NCBI GenBank assembly: GCA_034008185.1 | Contig: CM067095.1 | Coordinates: 8,974,610-9,038,609, forward strand | DNA: 64,000 nt | Direction of reading: 5' to 3' | Origin: Gorsachius magnificus | Lineage: Eukaryota; Chordata; Aves; Pelecaniformes; Ardeidae | In this document: positions 25,801-37,961 of the stretch, piece by piece | Position numbering within the stretch: the stretch's first letter is position 1 | Layout: the number at the start of each line of letters is the position of its first letter | The notes under the pieces: model-generated | The model's database searches: none | What the model was told of the DNA's origin: nothing | Seen by the model: only the letters and a program-made list of their open reading frames with translations | Translations under genes and position numbers: made by a program

Positions 25801-28794
25801 TTCCAGCCTTGGCCGGGCTGTTGACTTGTGTATACTTAGGTGACTGCTTATTATGCTTTTTTCTGTCTTGCTTATTTCAACTATAATTCCTAATGACAAG
25901 AACTTTTTTAGCTATACTGGTCCCAACACAGCTTTCAATAGGAGAAAACTTATGCAAAAGATTAATATTTGCATGTAAACTGAAGTGAGCTGTTTGCTTT
26001 CAGCATGCCATAGCATGCATCTTAGGAGGGATTTGTTCTTTTTTTTTGTAGATGCTAATAAACATGGCAAAAGCCATTGACTGAAGCCAAGTGAATAAAT
26101 GTGACAAGCAGCATCCACAAATCCTGGATCCCTGTCTCCTTCCAACATTAATATGCAGTCCTTAGAAAATGTCATTGTGTTGTCAGTCCTTAGAGAGCAT
26201 CATGATAAGGTCCAAATGGGCTTGCATGGGAAACTGGCCTTGAAAGGCCAGGATATACTCTACTAATTCTCCGTGAGCAGCAGCATATGGCCATTTAGCA
26301 CAGATGCTGTTCTAATTATGATACATTGGGAACTTTATGTCAACAATCCTCTAATCTGCAACTCCAGTTACGCAACAGAGTATAGGTAGCAGTTCTTGTA
26401 AAATGTGAGGATTCCAAAGAGTCCTCTAATCTTCATTAATCCATGCATCTTCGGTTTTTTGAAATGTTAAAAAAAAAATTCTACAAGGATAGAAAAGATC
26501 CTTTACATATGTGATGACACTTCAAATTGTCTTTATTTTTCTCTGAATGTTGGCTGTTTGGCTATTTAACTAGTTAACTTACATTTGACCACTGTTACAA
26601 TCTTAGGCCAGAATGTGACAGTGTGCGATGGTACTGCTTTTGCAGCTCTCCAGGTGGCTGTCACCAGCTCATCACTCCTGTTTTTCACTGTTCATTAAAT
26701 TATACCGGGAAGAAGTGACTTATCTAACTGTAAAATAACCCCTCCTCCAAAAAATCAGTAATTTTTTGCTTGATCAGTTGATTACTAAGAGTTATGTCAT
26801 TTTTCAGCACATATCTGATTAGAGATGCCTTTGGCTGAATGTTAAGTATATATCTACTGTGATGCAATTCCAAACAGTGCTATGAATCTGTCTATATAGG
26901 TGTCTAATATATGCTTGGTATTCAAAAATTGTTTGAAGTGATGAATTGCCAATTAATTTCTTAGTTTGCTCTGTAGGCTGGAGCTCCAGTGGTCTGCTAA
27001 TGTGCAATTTCTTTTCACTGCTGGACTTGGTAGTCAGGATTCTTGCTGTTCTGTTTAAACACGGCCTGATAAGGCCCTAGTCCTCTGGACTGTGTTGTGG
27101 GTTTTTATATATATGTGTGTGTGTATGCTGTGGTGATATACATATATGCTATGATGCTTTTATATAAAAGCTATGTATGGACTACTTTGGGCAGACCTTC
27201 TGATACTGCAGTGTACTAGTGATGAAGTCCCCAAAGACTGGTGCCACAACACTGCAGTAGCAGAAGAACCTGCTGCCCCCACTTGCCTAGAGTTGAGATG
27301 GACTGGCTGCTGTGCTTCTGTTGATACTGGCCACCCTTGAAATACTGAGCAATACAGTCACCAATTTGTTACCAGAGGGGGCCATTCAGACATGGTAACA
27401 CAGTTAAAATGAGGGGATTCTTGACATGGCTAAGAATCCTGGTATGGGACAAAGCCACTTTCACATCAGTGGTGCAATTAAAGTTGGCCCTGAAGCAATC
27501 AGCAAGCTGGAATGAGGCATGTTTTCTTAGTGCAAGTTTGCTGACTGAAGATGATGAGTCTGTGTCTTTATTTTTTTGTTGCTGAGGCTCAAGACGTGAA
27601 AATGTCTGAAGTCTTTCATTTCCACCTATTGAAAATGCTTTAAAAAGGAAAGAAATAAACAGATGGCTCTCATTAGCACAAGAGTGCTTTAATCTTTTGC
27701 ACATCTTAAATTTTATTTTCCTTTCAATGTTTGTAAGTAAATTGGTATAAAATTAAGACTTCACCAGAGCAATTGAATTTCACACATTTCAATCCATGAA
27801 AGGAGAGGTGGACTCCATCCAAATTGCGACAACTGATGTAATCCAGGCTTCACAATTATCTCTTATGATCAACAAATGCATTCTAAGTGAATGAAATGCA
27901 GTGAGGCTGGCCCTTACACATCTTACTCAAGCAAAACTCATTTGAAAACCCCGTGTACAACTGGGAATCTTGTCTCTACAATTCAACCAGATAATTTTTA
28001 TTTTAAGCTGGAAAAATACAAAACTCATCATTTTGAGGAACATGTGCAAGAAACTGTGGGTAAAATTTGCTATTGGTCTAGATTGCCAAAGTTGCAGGGA
28101 CATCAGTGGAGCTATATAATTTTCGCACAAAATAATCTCCAGTAGCATGCTGTGGGGATCACCTGACAAAGATGTTAAAATACCTTGATTCTTCTCATGG
28201 CTCGCCAGCTGAATTGTGTTTAACTGATGAGCTAATAGGATCCTAATGTCCCATCCTTAAGAAGTAGAGGTTTCTAGAACCTCCAGATTCAGATCTTTGT
28301 CTTCACCTTGTTCTTCTGCAGTTCATGTGTATTAAACTATATTTCAAGCCAGGGTGTATGGCCAGGGATGGCGGCTGCTGCAACTTCTGATCCTACATCA
28401 GTCAAAACATGTTCAGTCAAAATACAGTTCTGATCTTGACTAGGGGAGGGGCACCATTTCTTATGTGTTAGGTCATGACTTCCCTTGAAGAGTTATGGGT
28501 TGTACTTGTCAGAGTGATCAGTAAGATTTCTCCGGAGGAGATTCCTTGTAGCACTGAGATAACAGCCCAGAGTTATGTTATGACAGTGGTTATGTCACAT
28601 TGTTTGTGAAAGTGGTGTTATTGGTACATAATTACAAATGCAAAAAAAGGGTTTCTGATATCTATCCTGTAAACAGTATTGCATTCTTAAAGGCTTATTT
28701 TACATGATAGAAATTGAGGTCTGATCCTCCCCTTTTTATTTTGGAAAAAAGTTGACAATTGGAGAACTGCTTGATTTGTAACATCAGAAAATGA
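22830..28794. other. Gene-free AT-rich DNA
   Basis: No gene is recognised; open frames stay under about 112 codons. A small TA/TG simple repeat sits at 27105-27126. The block at about 25245-25400 is AT-rich with TAATTAATTA and other homeodomain-type cores, and could be a conserved non-coding element, although this is not testable from one sequence. Confidence 0.55.
27105..27126 (+). repeat. Short TA/TG microsatellite
   Basis: Alternating TA dinucleotides pass directly into TG dinucleotides over about 22 bases. Further TATA-rich sequence continues to about 27170 but not as a clean repeat. Confidence 0.8.
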
Positions 28795-28862
28795 AGTTGA
28801 AGGCTCTTGGGGGCAGGGAAATATTTTTAATTCTGTCAATCTTAAAACAGAATTGAGTATAA
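28795..28862 (+). repeat. Possible tail of an ancient MIR/L3-type element (relic)
   Basis: A GGCTCTTGGGGGCAGGGAA block followed by an AT-rich stretch and TTCTGTC...AACAGAATTGAG resembles the conserved 3' tail of old amniote SINE/LINE elements, of the kind seen more clearly at 9032-9187. Only the tail is visible and divergence is high, so the match may be fortuitous. Confidence 0.3.
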
Positions 28863-29014
28863 GGTGGCTTTTCTGCGTTCTTAGTTTCTGAAAAAGAATG
28901 GGGTTTTTGTGCCACTGTACAGCATTTCAATTTAAAAAAATGCTTAACATTTCAGTTAAATTGAGGCATTTTGTTCTGAGCCTAACCTTTTAAAGTACTA
29001 GGTGTTTTAATAGG
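28863..29014. other. Short gene-free AT-rich spacer
   Basis: Nothing recognisable is visible between the possible SINE tail and the local tandem duplication. Confidence 0.6.
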
Positions 29015-29072
29015 AAGTGTATATAGGAATGGAGTACATACCTACATAAGTGTAAATAGAAATGGAGTACAT
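29015..29072 (+). repeat. Local tandem duplication, 33-bp unit
   Basis: One unit starts at 29015 and a second partial unit at 29048. Both share AAGTGTA, then an AATGGAGTACAT core, with a few substitutions (for example TATAGG versus AATAGA). About 25 bases of the second unit are preserved before the sequence diverges at 29072. It looks like a simple replication-slippage or end-joining duplication. Confidence 0.8.
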
Positions 29073-31520
29073 CTCGTTCTGGAAAGTTACTTTTAAATGG
29101 AAAAAAAAATGAGCATTCCCACTTGGCTAATATATAATTTTTCAGGCTTTGGTATCTAATTGTATTACTTTGGATGAGGGGATGTGTTTTGATAAATAGT
29201 ATGTCAAAATTGAGTAACTTAAAAGGACTTGGCATGTTTCTCCCTTGCAAAGTTTCTTTTCTTTGATATTTAAAAAAATGTTCTGTGTCTGATTGAAGCA
29301 CTTTGCATGCAGTCCTCTGGACAAAGCCAGCTGCTTTGGGTAGGCTGCTGAGGAGGCCAGGTACTGTTAGATTTTTTTTTTGCTTTTCTGTGTTCCCTAG
29401 GGCGGTCAGGGTTTCTTTTCAGAGTCATTCAGTCATGATTCAGATTAGAAGAAAGTAGCTTTACCTCCTTTCTGCTACTTTTAATTTTTAAAATTAGGTG
29501 TAAATGACACTACTGCTGACATGCGTTTTCATGAAAGGAGCTCAAATGTCATCTTGACCATATTCTAGGCCTCAAAGCTTTATGGATGTCCAAAGATCTT
29601 TTAAGACAATCCTCATACCTTATGGCAGAATAAGGTACCCTGCATCCATCAAGAGAAGTGTTTTTCTTTCTTATTCTCAAGGTTCTACAAAGATGAAAAG
29701 TCCACACACTCTCCAGCCAATTTTATCCAGTGCTGAAATAACTTTAACTTTCGAAAGTTCTTCCAGCTATCTACCCTGGAGCTTCTTTGCTACATTTTTT
29801 TACCTTACCGCTTTTGTTTCCTCTTCCACAATGAACATACTGTTGCTTTGTTCTTAACAGCACTGCTTTCTGCATTTAAACACCATTGACATGCTCCCCC
29901 CTCAATTCATCACACACTATACATATATTTGTACCTAATAACATGCATGTACATGGAGGATGCATTCTAGTTAAAAACATGGAACTCTGTGCTAATGCTA
30001 ACCACTTGTTTCAACAAGTGCAGAAAAATGAGACCATCATAAGTTGTCTTTTGTCATCTGAGATATTTCTTGCATAGCCAGATAAAATTATTACAGTGAC
30101 AAGTCAATCGTGCCATGAAAAATAATAATTTCCAGCAGAAAGCAGTCATACAGAGTGGTGGATAATCTGAGTATCTTTACATTCATGGGTACCCAACTGA
30201 TTTTTAAAGTAAGGAGTACTGTCTCTTCCTTATGATACATTTGGATTCAAATGTACATGCCCATATTCTTGAATGCCACCTCTTACAAAAAGCCAATTTT
30301 CTGCTGTCTTATTGATACATCTTCCTTCAGTTGATACATTTTGTTAATAATTACCACACTGCAAGTACCTCTGCTGTGTTAGTAGAGAGTTACCTAGAAA
30401 ATATACGGGAACCTGTCTAACACTTCTCAGTTGAGAAGTTGAGAGGGGTAAAAATAGCAGTCCTGCTATAATGTTTCTGTGGATTTACTTGAAGACTAGA
30501 TGTTTGGGAATGCACTGCTACTGTTGCAGTCACCTTAGCTAAAGACATAAACCCTGAGTGTCCTACTTTGCATACGGTCTATTAATTTCTTGGACTTCTA
30601 TATGAGTGTAGATAGAAAGGTACCTTTAAGTGTAATGTCATTTTATGCTGAGATGACTGTGCAATGGGCAGGGAGCCTAGTCCTGTTGCTTTGGTAAATG
30701 AAGTTTCAGAAGAATATCGCACAGAAATTACTCAGATTTTCACGCCTACTTCACTTGGCCAGCTGTTTACTACAAGAGATCCAGCCCTTCTCATGCTGTA
30801 ACTGACTGGAGAAGGTGATAGGATGGTCATGTAGTCAAGAATAGCCTCTGTAACCATTTAATGAAGTCCTAATTGTTTATTCCTTTAGCTCTTTAACAGC
30901 TGGATTTGTCCCTGTGTACAGTCACTGATGAATATTAAAGTTATTATAAAGAGATGCGTTTGGGTTAGCTAGCAAACTACAAGCTGATCATGGCAATTCA
31001 TTCTTGTGGAAACAGTTTCTGTACTCACAGGCTCAGCACCTCAGGTGCAGTGCCCCAGAAAACAGCTCCAGGAGGCCAGTCTATATTTCCTTATGTCTCT
31101 CACATCCATATATTCATTAAGATATATATGATCCTCTGTAAACTCAAGATACTCAATTCTGTTAATTACCATAGTTCCATTACCTATTCACATAAAACAC
31201 TGATGTTTAATCGTTTGCCTAACTTTGTTCCAATGTTGTATGATTAAAAGGAAATATCTTTCTTATCCTGATATCTTTACCATTTACCAATGTGCTTTGA
31301 ATACCAAGTTCTTTTTCCACAATCAAAAGTGCAGTTCACAATTTATGTCCTGTAAGTCTAGAATCACCACGTGGCATAAGCTAGAATTTGTTCTAGTAAA
31401 GCTGTTTGTACTGCCAGAGCCTCTTTCTATTTAGTATACAGATCCTGAACTAGAATTGCCTCTTGACTATGCCTGTTTACTCATGTTTGGAGATTTTGTC
31501 TTCTAAGGAGAGAAAAATGT
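29073..31520. other. Gene-free AT-rich DNA
   Basis: No gene is recognised; open frames are below 92 codons. A small perfect-stem palindrome (CTTCTCAGTTGAGAAG) lies near 30423-30438. Confidence 0.55.
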
Positions 31521-31632
31521 AAGGTCTGATCTTGGATGCACTTAGCTTTATTTCATACCTTGTGTAATCTCACAGACCCTAATGGAGCCACTCTGCATTT
31601 ACAGCAATGTAAGCTAGATCAGAATCAAGCCT
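31521..31632. repeat. Ancient amniote palindromic interspersed repeat (relic)
   Basis: The left end reads AAGGTCTGATCTTGGATG and the right end AGATCAGAATCAAGCCT, imperfect reverse complements about 110 bp apart. Between them is AATGGAGCCACTCTGCATTT followed by ACAGCAATGTAAGCTAGATC, which resembles the remembered amniote element. This is the longest and clearest copy of the palindromic class in the window. The exact family is not assigned. Confidence 0.55.
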
Positions 31633-32033
31633 CCAGTTTCTAAGTGCTGTTAGCTGAGCCAAAAACTACACAACCAAATTTCAGCAGCAGTTACCAGATC
31701 TCAGCACAACAGATAAAAGGGCACTCCCAAGAGTAGAAATCCCCTTGAGCTGAGGGAGAATTGAAAAAGGCAATAACATGAACTGCATGCTGTTCTATCA
31801 AGAGCAAACATTAGAAGAACTCAACTGAAATAAACTTGCCATGGCAATACTATTTCAACACTGCCTGTAGCTTTATTTAACAGGCTCAGAAGAGCAAATA
31901 GGGGAGGAGGAATACAAATGAGGACTTCAAAAATAACTATTCCGATTAAAATAATTGATTTTGCATTTTATTTGAAAAATGAAGGTTTTTTTTTTAATGG
32001 TCTTCCCTTCCTCCTTCTCTGTTCCTGCTAGCA
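31633..32033. other. Gene-free DNA between a palindromic relic and the ERV-associated segment
   Basis: No gene or recognisable repeat is seen. The last 60 bases are T- and pyrimidine-rich. Confidence 0.5.
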
Positions 32034-32109
32034 AATAGAAAGGAAAGCCCTTTGTATCTCTGTCACTCCTTCCTCCTCAGGGGAGGACTCCTCACACTCT
32101 TCCCCTGCA

Positions 32110-32410
32110 CCAGCATGGGGTCCCTCCCATGGCAGACAGTCCGAACTTCTCCGGTGTTCTTCCCTCAGGATCAGACTGCTCCAGCGTGGGTCCCCTGTGG
32201 GGTCACCAGCCCTGCCAGCAAACCTGCTCCAGCCTAGGGTCCTCTCCCCACAGGGCCACAGGCCCTGCCAGGAGCTTGTTCCAGTGTGGGCTTCCCACAG
32301 GGTCACAGACTCTTTCAGGCACCCCCTGCTCCAGTGTGGGGTCCTCCCCAGGCTGCAGGTGGAGATCTGCTCCACTGTGGACCTCCATGGGCTGCAGGGG
32401 GACAGCCTGC
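32110..32410. repeat. Degenerate 45-50-bp tandem units inside the ERV-associated segment
   Basis: Blocks resembling CTGCTCCAGTGTGGG recur at about 32170, 32225, 32275, 32325 and 32365, each followed by a CC..CA(C/T)GGG-like stretch and a CTGCAGG or CTGCC(A)G stretch. Units vary in length and sequence, consistent with old internal amplification inside the parental element rather than a recent expansion here. Confidence 0.65.
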
Positions 32411-32568
32411 CTCACCATAGTCTTCACCAGGGGCCCTGCAGGGGAATCTCTGCTCTGACACCTGAAACACCTCCTCCCCTCCTACAGCACTGACCTTGGT
32501 ATCTGCAGGACTGTTCCTCTCACATATTTTCACTCCCTTCTTTGGCTGCAGTTGCACAGGGGTTATTT

Positions 32569-32579
32569 CCCCCCCCCCC
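32569..32579 (+). repeat. C11 homopolymer tract
   Basis: Eleven consecutive C residues within the ERV-associated segment. This is a likely site of indel error in sequencing, which affects the reading frame of the minus-strand open frame crossing it. Confidence 0.85.
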
Positions 32580-32765
32580 TTCTTAACTATGTTACCTATC
32601 CCAGAGGTGCTACCATTGTTGCTGATGGGCTTGGCCTTGGCCAGTGGTGGGTCTGTCTTGGAGCCAGCTGGCATTGACACTGTTGGACATAGGGGAAGCT
32701 TCTCGCAGCTTCTCACAAAGCCACCCTTGTAGCCCATCCCTCTGCTACCAAAAGCCTGAAACAAT

Positions 32766-34120
32766 ATTATCTGGGTAAATTTCTTTTATGAAAGGAATTT
32801 AGATCTTTGGGATGCTGTATTTGAATGTCACAGTTGATCGAAACCATTCTCTGAAGTATGAGACTGCTACTGCCATTCAATTGGATGAGTTATTAGCAGA
32901 CTATGTATTTTTGTAAGACCATGTAACTTTTTTTAAATGAAATTTGAAAGGCCTCTTTAACTAGAATAATAATTTTCAGTCTCCTTCAATGAAGTAAAGA
33001 CCTTCTTTAGTATTAAGGTTTTGGTGCCAGTATTTTGAATGTGTATCTTTATAAAACCAAGTATAACTGTTCTTTCTTCTAGCAGCTAATAATCTATATA
33101 GGGGTAGTCCCGCTTTTTTTTTTTTCCCCAGCAGGTTCCCCTCTGATGTTTACTCTTTCCCTGGAATATGGTTTTCTTCCATCAAGCTCCCGTTGCCTTT
33201 GGTATCATTCTCCTGTCATCTTCAACCCACCTCCTCAATCTCCTGTCTTTTCTAATAGGCCTTTCCTCCCTACTGCTGCCTGCAAGCTTCCTTCACTTTC
33301 TTCTTAGTAAAGTGATGCTGTTCTTTTCTTTGCCAAGTTCTATCCCTTTTAGACATCAGACTGTCTTTGCCATTATATCATCTTGTAGCTTTATTTTCTC
33401 CTTCTGCAGGCCATTGTTGCTGGCACACTCTGTCAGCTTAAAAAGTCCTTGTGTCTGCCACAACCACTGGCTTGGGTCATCCCTGCCTTCCTGCTCCTCT
33501 TACAATACATCTTTTCTCCCTTAATCTCCAGCCCTGAACTGAAACTTTTAGCTCTCAGTTTAACAACATGGTGATTCTATAGTTACATATTTATCTGAGC
33601 CTTTGCCTGAGCTCTTACTTTTATTAACTTCTGCTGTCCAGTTTCAGATTATTCTTTGCTTTGACAAGAGGGTAAGAAAATGAGAGAGGGTAGGAATAGT
33701 AAAGCTTGTTTTCCTGAAAAATCTTTAAAAAGTTATTTCATTCCTCTGGGTCTTTATTCACTAGCTGTCCTAACAAAACAGTGAATATACTTCATGACAT
33801 TAGGAGACTTAAGTTGAAAGTAGGGCAATTCATAACAATACTGTTGTTTTGCTGGTATTTTTATTTAAATATAAGTTATTAACACTAACTGTCAGTGTTG
33901 AAGCGATGTATGGGATAAATACACTGTGTGTTTGTGTCTCCAAGCTCCTACTTCAACGCACTATGTCTGTCTTCACATGCACTGTTCTTCACCCTTCATT
34001 AAGAACTTTTCAAGCTTGAACACTACAAAAAGAATATGGCTCTGTACCTGCTCCAGGAAGCGTGAGATGTTGTAGTTACTTGATAAAGAAGGGTGCATTA
34101 ATGAACTCGGGCAAACACCT
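32766..34120. other. Gene-free DNA
   Basis: No gene is recognised. A T12 run lies at 33114-33125, followed by a pyrimidine-rich stretch (about 33120-33540) that keeps a 118-codon plus-strand frame open (33168-33524). That frame is rich in Leu, Ser and Phe, as expected from CT-rich DNA, and is not considered a gene. Confidence 0.55.
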
Positions 34121-34182
34121 AATGCTGATGCCAAACCAGTTGCTTTGCCAGCTCTTAAAGCACTGGCTTTACCTTTAGCATT
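34121..34182 (+). other. Imperfect 62-nt hairpin (candidate precursor-like or palindromic repeat remnant)
   Basis: Left arm 34121-34146, loop 34147-34156, right arm 34157-34182. Hand pairing gives about 22 base pairs out of 26, including an outer block of 8 (one G-U) and inner blocks of 5 and 5, interrupted by single-base bulges and one 2-base internal mismatch. The size and small loop resemble a microRNA precursor stem. The sequence outside 34121-34182 does not extend the pairing. A remnant of a small palindromic transposon is equally possible. I do not recognise a known microRNA seed. Confidence 0.4.
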
Positions 34183-34589
34183 GATCTAGACCTTAGAGAA
34201 AAGCTGTCAGGTGATGAACCACCTATTGATTTGGTCTTCAATGCTTTCTTGAGTGTCAGCTTCTGTGAGAAAGACATGCAACATAGACAATTGGCAAAGG
34301 ACCACTTTGTTTTGAATTTGGGCACACATTGCATTCAAGTGTTCAGTCTTTCTGTTGAGCTTGTATCATATCTATTGGCCTATTTTGAATCTAAGTAATA
34401 AAAAAATAAATTCTTTGGGGTGTGGTTTCCCCTTTTCTTAACAATTTCCAAAACCTGATGTTCCACACCCCTGATGTAAGGCAGCAGTTGCAGTGCTCTG
34501 AACCTAACAGGGAGCTCCTGTTTAAAGAAGTTACATGGTAATACAGAAGTAAAATGGGTGGGGAAAAAAATGTCATTTTGCTTGATCTG
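34183..34589. other. Gene-free DNA
   Basis: No recognisable feature between the hairpin and the MIR relic. The minus-strand frames of 72 and 83 codons here overlap each other in different phases and resemble nothing known. Confidence 0.5.
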
Positions 34590-34720
34590 CACATAGGAAA
34601 GTGAGGCAAAGAGATTCAATGAATTAACCAAGGCAATGAAGGGAGTAGATCAGAGAACTGATCTATATTGTAAGTGTACAATCACCTCCTGATTAGACTT
34701 AAGGCTCTTTTATCTATCTG
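34590..34720 (-). repeat. MIR-type SINE relic
   Basis: Read on the plus strand the segment shows CATAGGAAAGTGAGGCAAAG, then AACCAAGGCAATGAAGG, then a CTCCTGATTAGACTTAAGGC block. This is the reverse complement of the MIR CORE region followed by the sequence between the CORE and the tRNA-like head. The order and spacing fit from memory, with divergence typical of very old MIR copies. It lacks a clear tRNA-like head. Confidence 0.6.
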
Positions 34721-37700
34721 GGAAGTGAACTCAAGTCCTTCTGAACAGGCCAAAGTTGATATGTTTTAATTACTGCTTCTGCATACTATCAAGCATACAG
34801 AGCTTCGCTATACACTTAACAAGTGAGACATAAGTGTATTGACTTGAACTGTTTCCTTTTCCCTTACTAGAAGAAAAATCTGGATCTTAAAATCTGGAAA
34901 ATGAGCTGAATTCCTAACCCTATAAATGTTAATGCATTAAAGCAGCTATGAATCTGTCTTATGGAGTATCTAAAAGCAGTGACCTTGTCACTCCTCCTTC
35001 ATTTATCATCAAGAAATTTTACACTAGTGGTTTAAGTTAGGACTGCACTATACATAGCTGAATTGTTTGACATGTATGGACCAGCTAGATTCCAGCATCC
35101 AACAGAAGAAAGATTGGAGAGTCTGGAGAAACCAGATTTTGACCTGGCCAGGCACCTCTGTTTAAATAAAATTACTGCTCACTTATTATTAAGATACTGA
35201 GAAGATTCATTCATCAGAGTCAAGTCAGAAGCTAGGATCCTTTCCAATGTAGACAGTTTGGGCAGATTCCTTTTCATGTTTCACTGTAACGTAGATTTAA
35301 CTTTCAGCTTAAGTGGTGGGGCTGTTAGTGCTGGTTGGGGAAACACTGCTGATGCTCTTGAGAGAAAATATGTCTGTTCATCTTCAGCCAACGCATCTGA
35401 AGATATGAAATACTGAGAGGAGTGAACACTGGAAGGAAAGTCTTTATAGCACTTGAAAAGAGCACAGACTTGCTAAAGAAGCTTGCTTTCTCTTGTACCA
35501 CAGAAGTATGAAGTATAGAAGGAATCCTTAACATCAGAAAGCACAGAGTTTCTGCAGATGGTGCTGTAATATAGAAAACCCTGGCCCTAAAGCTGCCCTT
35601 GGCCAGGTGGGAAGGGCATCAAAAAATGTGTTCTTTCCAAGGGGAAATGCTATAGCTGGCCCTAGGTCAGCAGTAGGCATGATACATCACTTTGGTTCAC
35701 TGCAGGAAGAAACATGCTTGCTCACTAGAGAGTTGTAGCTACAGGCAGCGTGCCAGGTGCCACATCATATGGCCCCAGCTCTTCAGATTGCTTGAAAAGA
35801 AAAAAAAAAAAGTTGTATTCAAGTTCAGCCCCAGTTGGCATTTAGCTTTTAGGTCTATTACAAAAGTAGTATTTCAAGCAGCATTTGCTGCAGTTGGTTG
35901 TCCCTGGGAATAGGGATGGGAGTCTAATGGAGGAAATTAGTATATGCAAGTGTCTCTATAATAAAACACTAATCCTACCTATTCTTCCAGAGTTCTGACT
36001 TTTAGAAATATGCTGTTCAAATCTTGTGTAGAGTTTGGCCCTTTTTTTTACCCTAACAACTAACCAGTATATTAAAGTAATGTAATTTGATGGGTCCACC
36101 TTCCCGTTGTCTTTTTTTCCCAGCTCAAACATTAAATCTGTTATCGTTTGTGCTGGAGGGTGTGATTATCCTCTAAAGATAGAAATGTTCTATTGACTGA
36201 GTCAAAAGCATTTAGTTCATCCAGAGAAGTTATTGTTTGGAGGCCAAAATGTCTCCAGTTCATATCCTAGTTCTTGTTTCCATTACTAGATGTGTGTGAT
36301 ATTAATTCCTGTCTTTGAGGGGAAAAGAAATCCATCTAGTGCTATGAGAAGAAGGGAGAAATGAAAGTGAATGTCTGTGGACATCTCCCCTGGCATATCT
36401 TTTCACCTTGGCAATAGCAAATAGTAAGGGTTTCAATTTAAATTAACAAATAATTAAAATAAAAATGTTGGAAGGTGTCTCAGTTTTTATCTGGGATAAT
36501 TTAGTTTTCTTTTCTTTACTAGGACAGGGCTTATATCTTTGTGTTAAATAATAAGAAATTTAAAAATATCAAGGAACCCAAAAATCACTATGATGCACAT
36601 AACATTCATATGAGAGAAGTAGCTCTCTCTAGTGGGCCCTCCTGTATCAAGTTAATCCAAACAGAAATACAGATCTTTGCTGCAGGAGTTAGTAAGCGGA
36701 AACTGTGAAACAGTTAAGCCAAACATCAGAACAGCTGCTATGATTTATATTTACTTAGAGAAATGAATTATAGTCATCATGGTCTTTTATGTCAGCCATA
36801 GTGTAGAAAATTACCTTCCACTGTCACTATTTATAAGATACTCTTTGAATGTTTATCACTGATACACAATCATTGCAACAGCAGCAAATGAGCAGGATTC
36901 TTTTTAACAGCTCTTCATGATATTTGAGTAATTTACACTAGAGGTAGCCAAAAATTGGCGGAGTTGGAAAAAAAAAAAGTAATAGTCATTGAAGTTACTT
37001 TCCACTAATAAAAGCTCCATTACTTAAGAAACTGAAAACTTCCTGGAAAAGGTAACACTTGCCAAGTAAGTGTGAACACTTAGAGAGGAGAAGTGTGAGA
37101 CAGAAGTCCAGTAACGTGCTCAGGGTTGCCAGACTGATCAGATGCAGATCCTCAGAGGTCTCGTTCCCAGCCTGCAATGCTTTCCTCAAGGAGTGTTTGC
37201 CTGCCTTCTCCCAGTGTTACTGGAAAAAGATCTTCATTTTTCCAGTAATGTTTGCAGTTACAAGCTTACAAATTTGGCCTTAAAAGTTCCACCTCTGAAA
37301 TACAAATCTAATTCTTTGGCATCCTTCATCCATACCCATATCCATTTAGCTGTGTTATTGTATAGCTGTCAGCAAGCCAGAGCGACTCAAGTCTCATAGA
37401 ACAGCCATCCAAAGCTGTGTGCACACAAAACAAGATTGAGAGCAGAGAGCATTTGAGTGGCTACCCTCCCCTACCTATGTGGAAGGCAGCCAGCTAATTT
37501 ATTTAAAATATAAGTATTTCAGCCAGCTGGATAGTGGCACTTGGCTGCCCTTGCAGGGCCTCCTTGGCATTTACTCTAGCTATGGGGTAATATAAGTATT
37601 CAGAATGTGTAGAGGTAGCTGTCGATACCTAAGGCTGTACACAGAATGAAGAAATACCCCAGCAACAAGTAGTTCAGCATGGCAAACTAAAACACCCAAG

Positions 37701-37956
37701 CCTGACCCTTCTTGTTCAGCCAGTATGTTTGTGATGCTGTTGAAGTTAGAGGCGCAATGTCTGACAACTTCCCCAGCTCTCAACCTGGAGTCAGAATAGG
37801 TGGCTGGCTGTTCTCCGTTCTCTTGGAGGCACCTGTCAGCACTGTTATAGTATATATTGCACAGGACTGCATACCTGCTTGGAAATGCAGGCCATAGCAG
37901 GAAAAACGAGGAGGAGCTATGAGATAGGAGTTAATTTCAACAAGTTGTTTCTTTGA
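34721..37956. other. Gene-free AT-rich DNA
   Basis: No gene is recognised. An A12 run lies near 35801-35812. The region 36400-36600 is strongly AT-rich. Frames at 36995-37399 overlap on both strands and do not resemble any family. Confidence 0.55.
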
Positions 37957-37961
37957 ATGCC
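37957..37961 (+). repeat. Left target-site duplication (ATGCC)
   Basis: These five bases directly precede the TG start of the solo LTR and are repeated exactly at 38545-38549. A 5-bp duplication is typical of ERVL-type (class III) integrations and argues against the 4-bp and 6-bp patterns of gamma- and alpha/beta-type elements. Confidence 0.85.

Larger units (their letters stand above)
32034..32765 (-). mobile_element. Endogenous-retrovirus-associated segment, fragment (avian)
   Basis: This segment is GC-rich, sharply unlike its AT-rich flanks, and I recognise it from memory as a dispersed avian repeat linked to endogenous retroviruses. Its left part (about 32110-32410) is built of degenerate 45-50-bp units that each start with a CTGCTCCAG(T/C)GTGGG-like block. 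On the minus strand all three frames stay open for long distances: 149 codons (32315-32764), 74 codons (32203-32427) and 115 codons (32028-32375), and what look like pieces of one original frame are spread over different phases, so it reads as a broken coding remnant. None has a visible catalytic, capsid or envelope motif. The orientation is inferred from these open frames. No flanking LTR or target duplication was found, so it is an isolated fragment. Which part of the provirus it represents is not known to me. Confidence 0.65.

Noticed and set aside
32315..32764. 149-codon minus-strand open frame as a host gene
   Set aside because: It lies inside the ERV-associated repeat, starts at TTG, crosses a C11 run, and pieces of the original frame appear to be in other phases; it is a repeat remnant.
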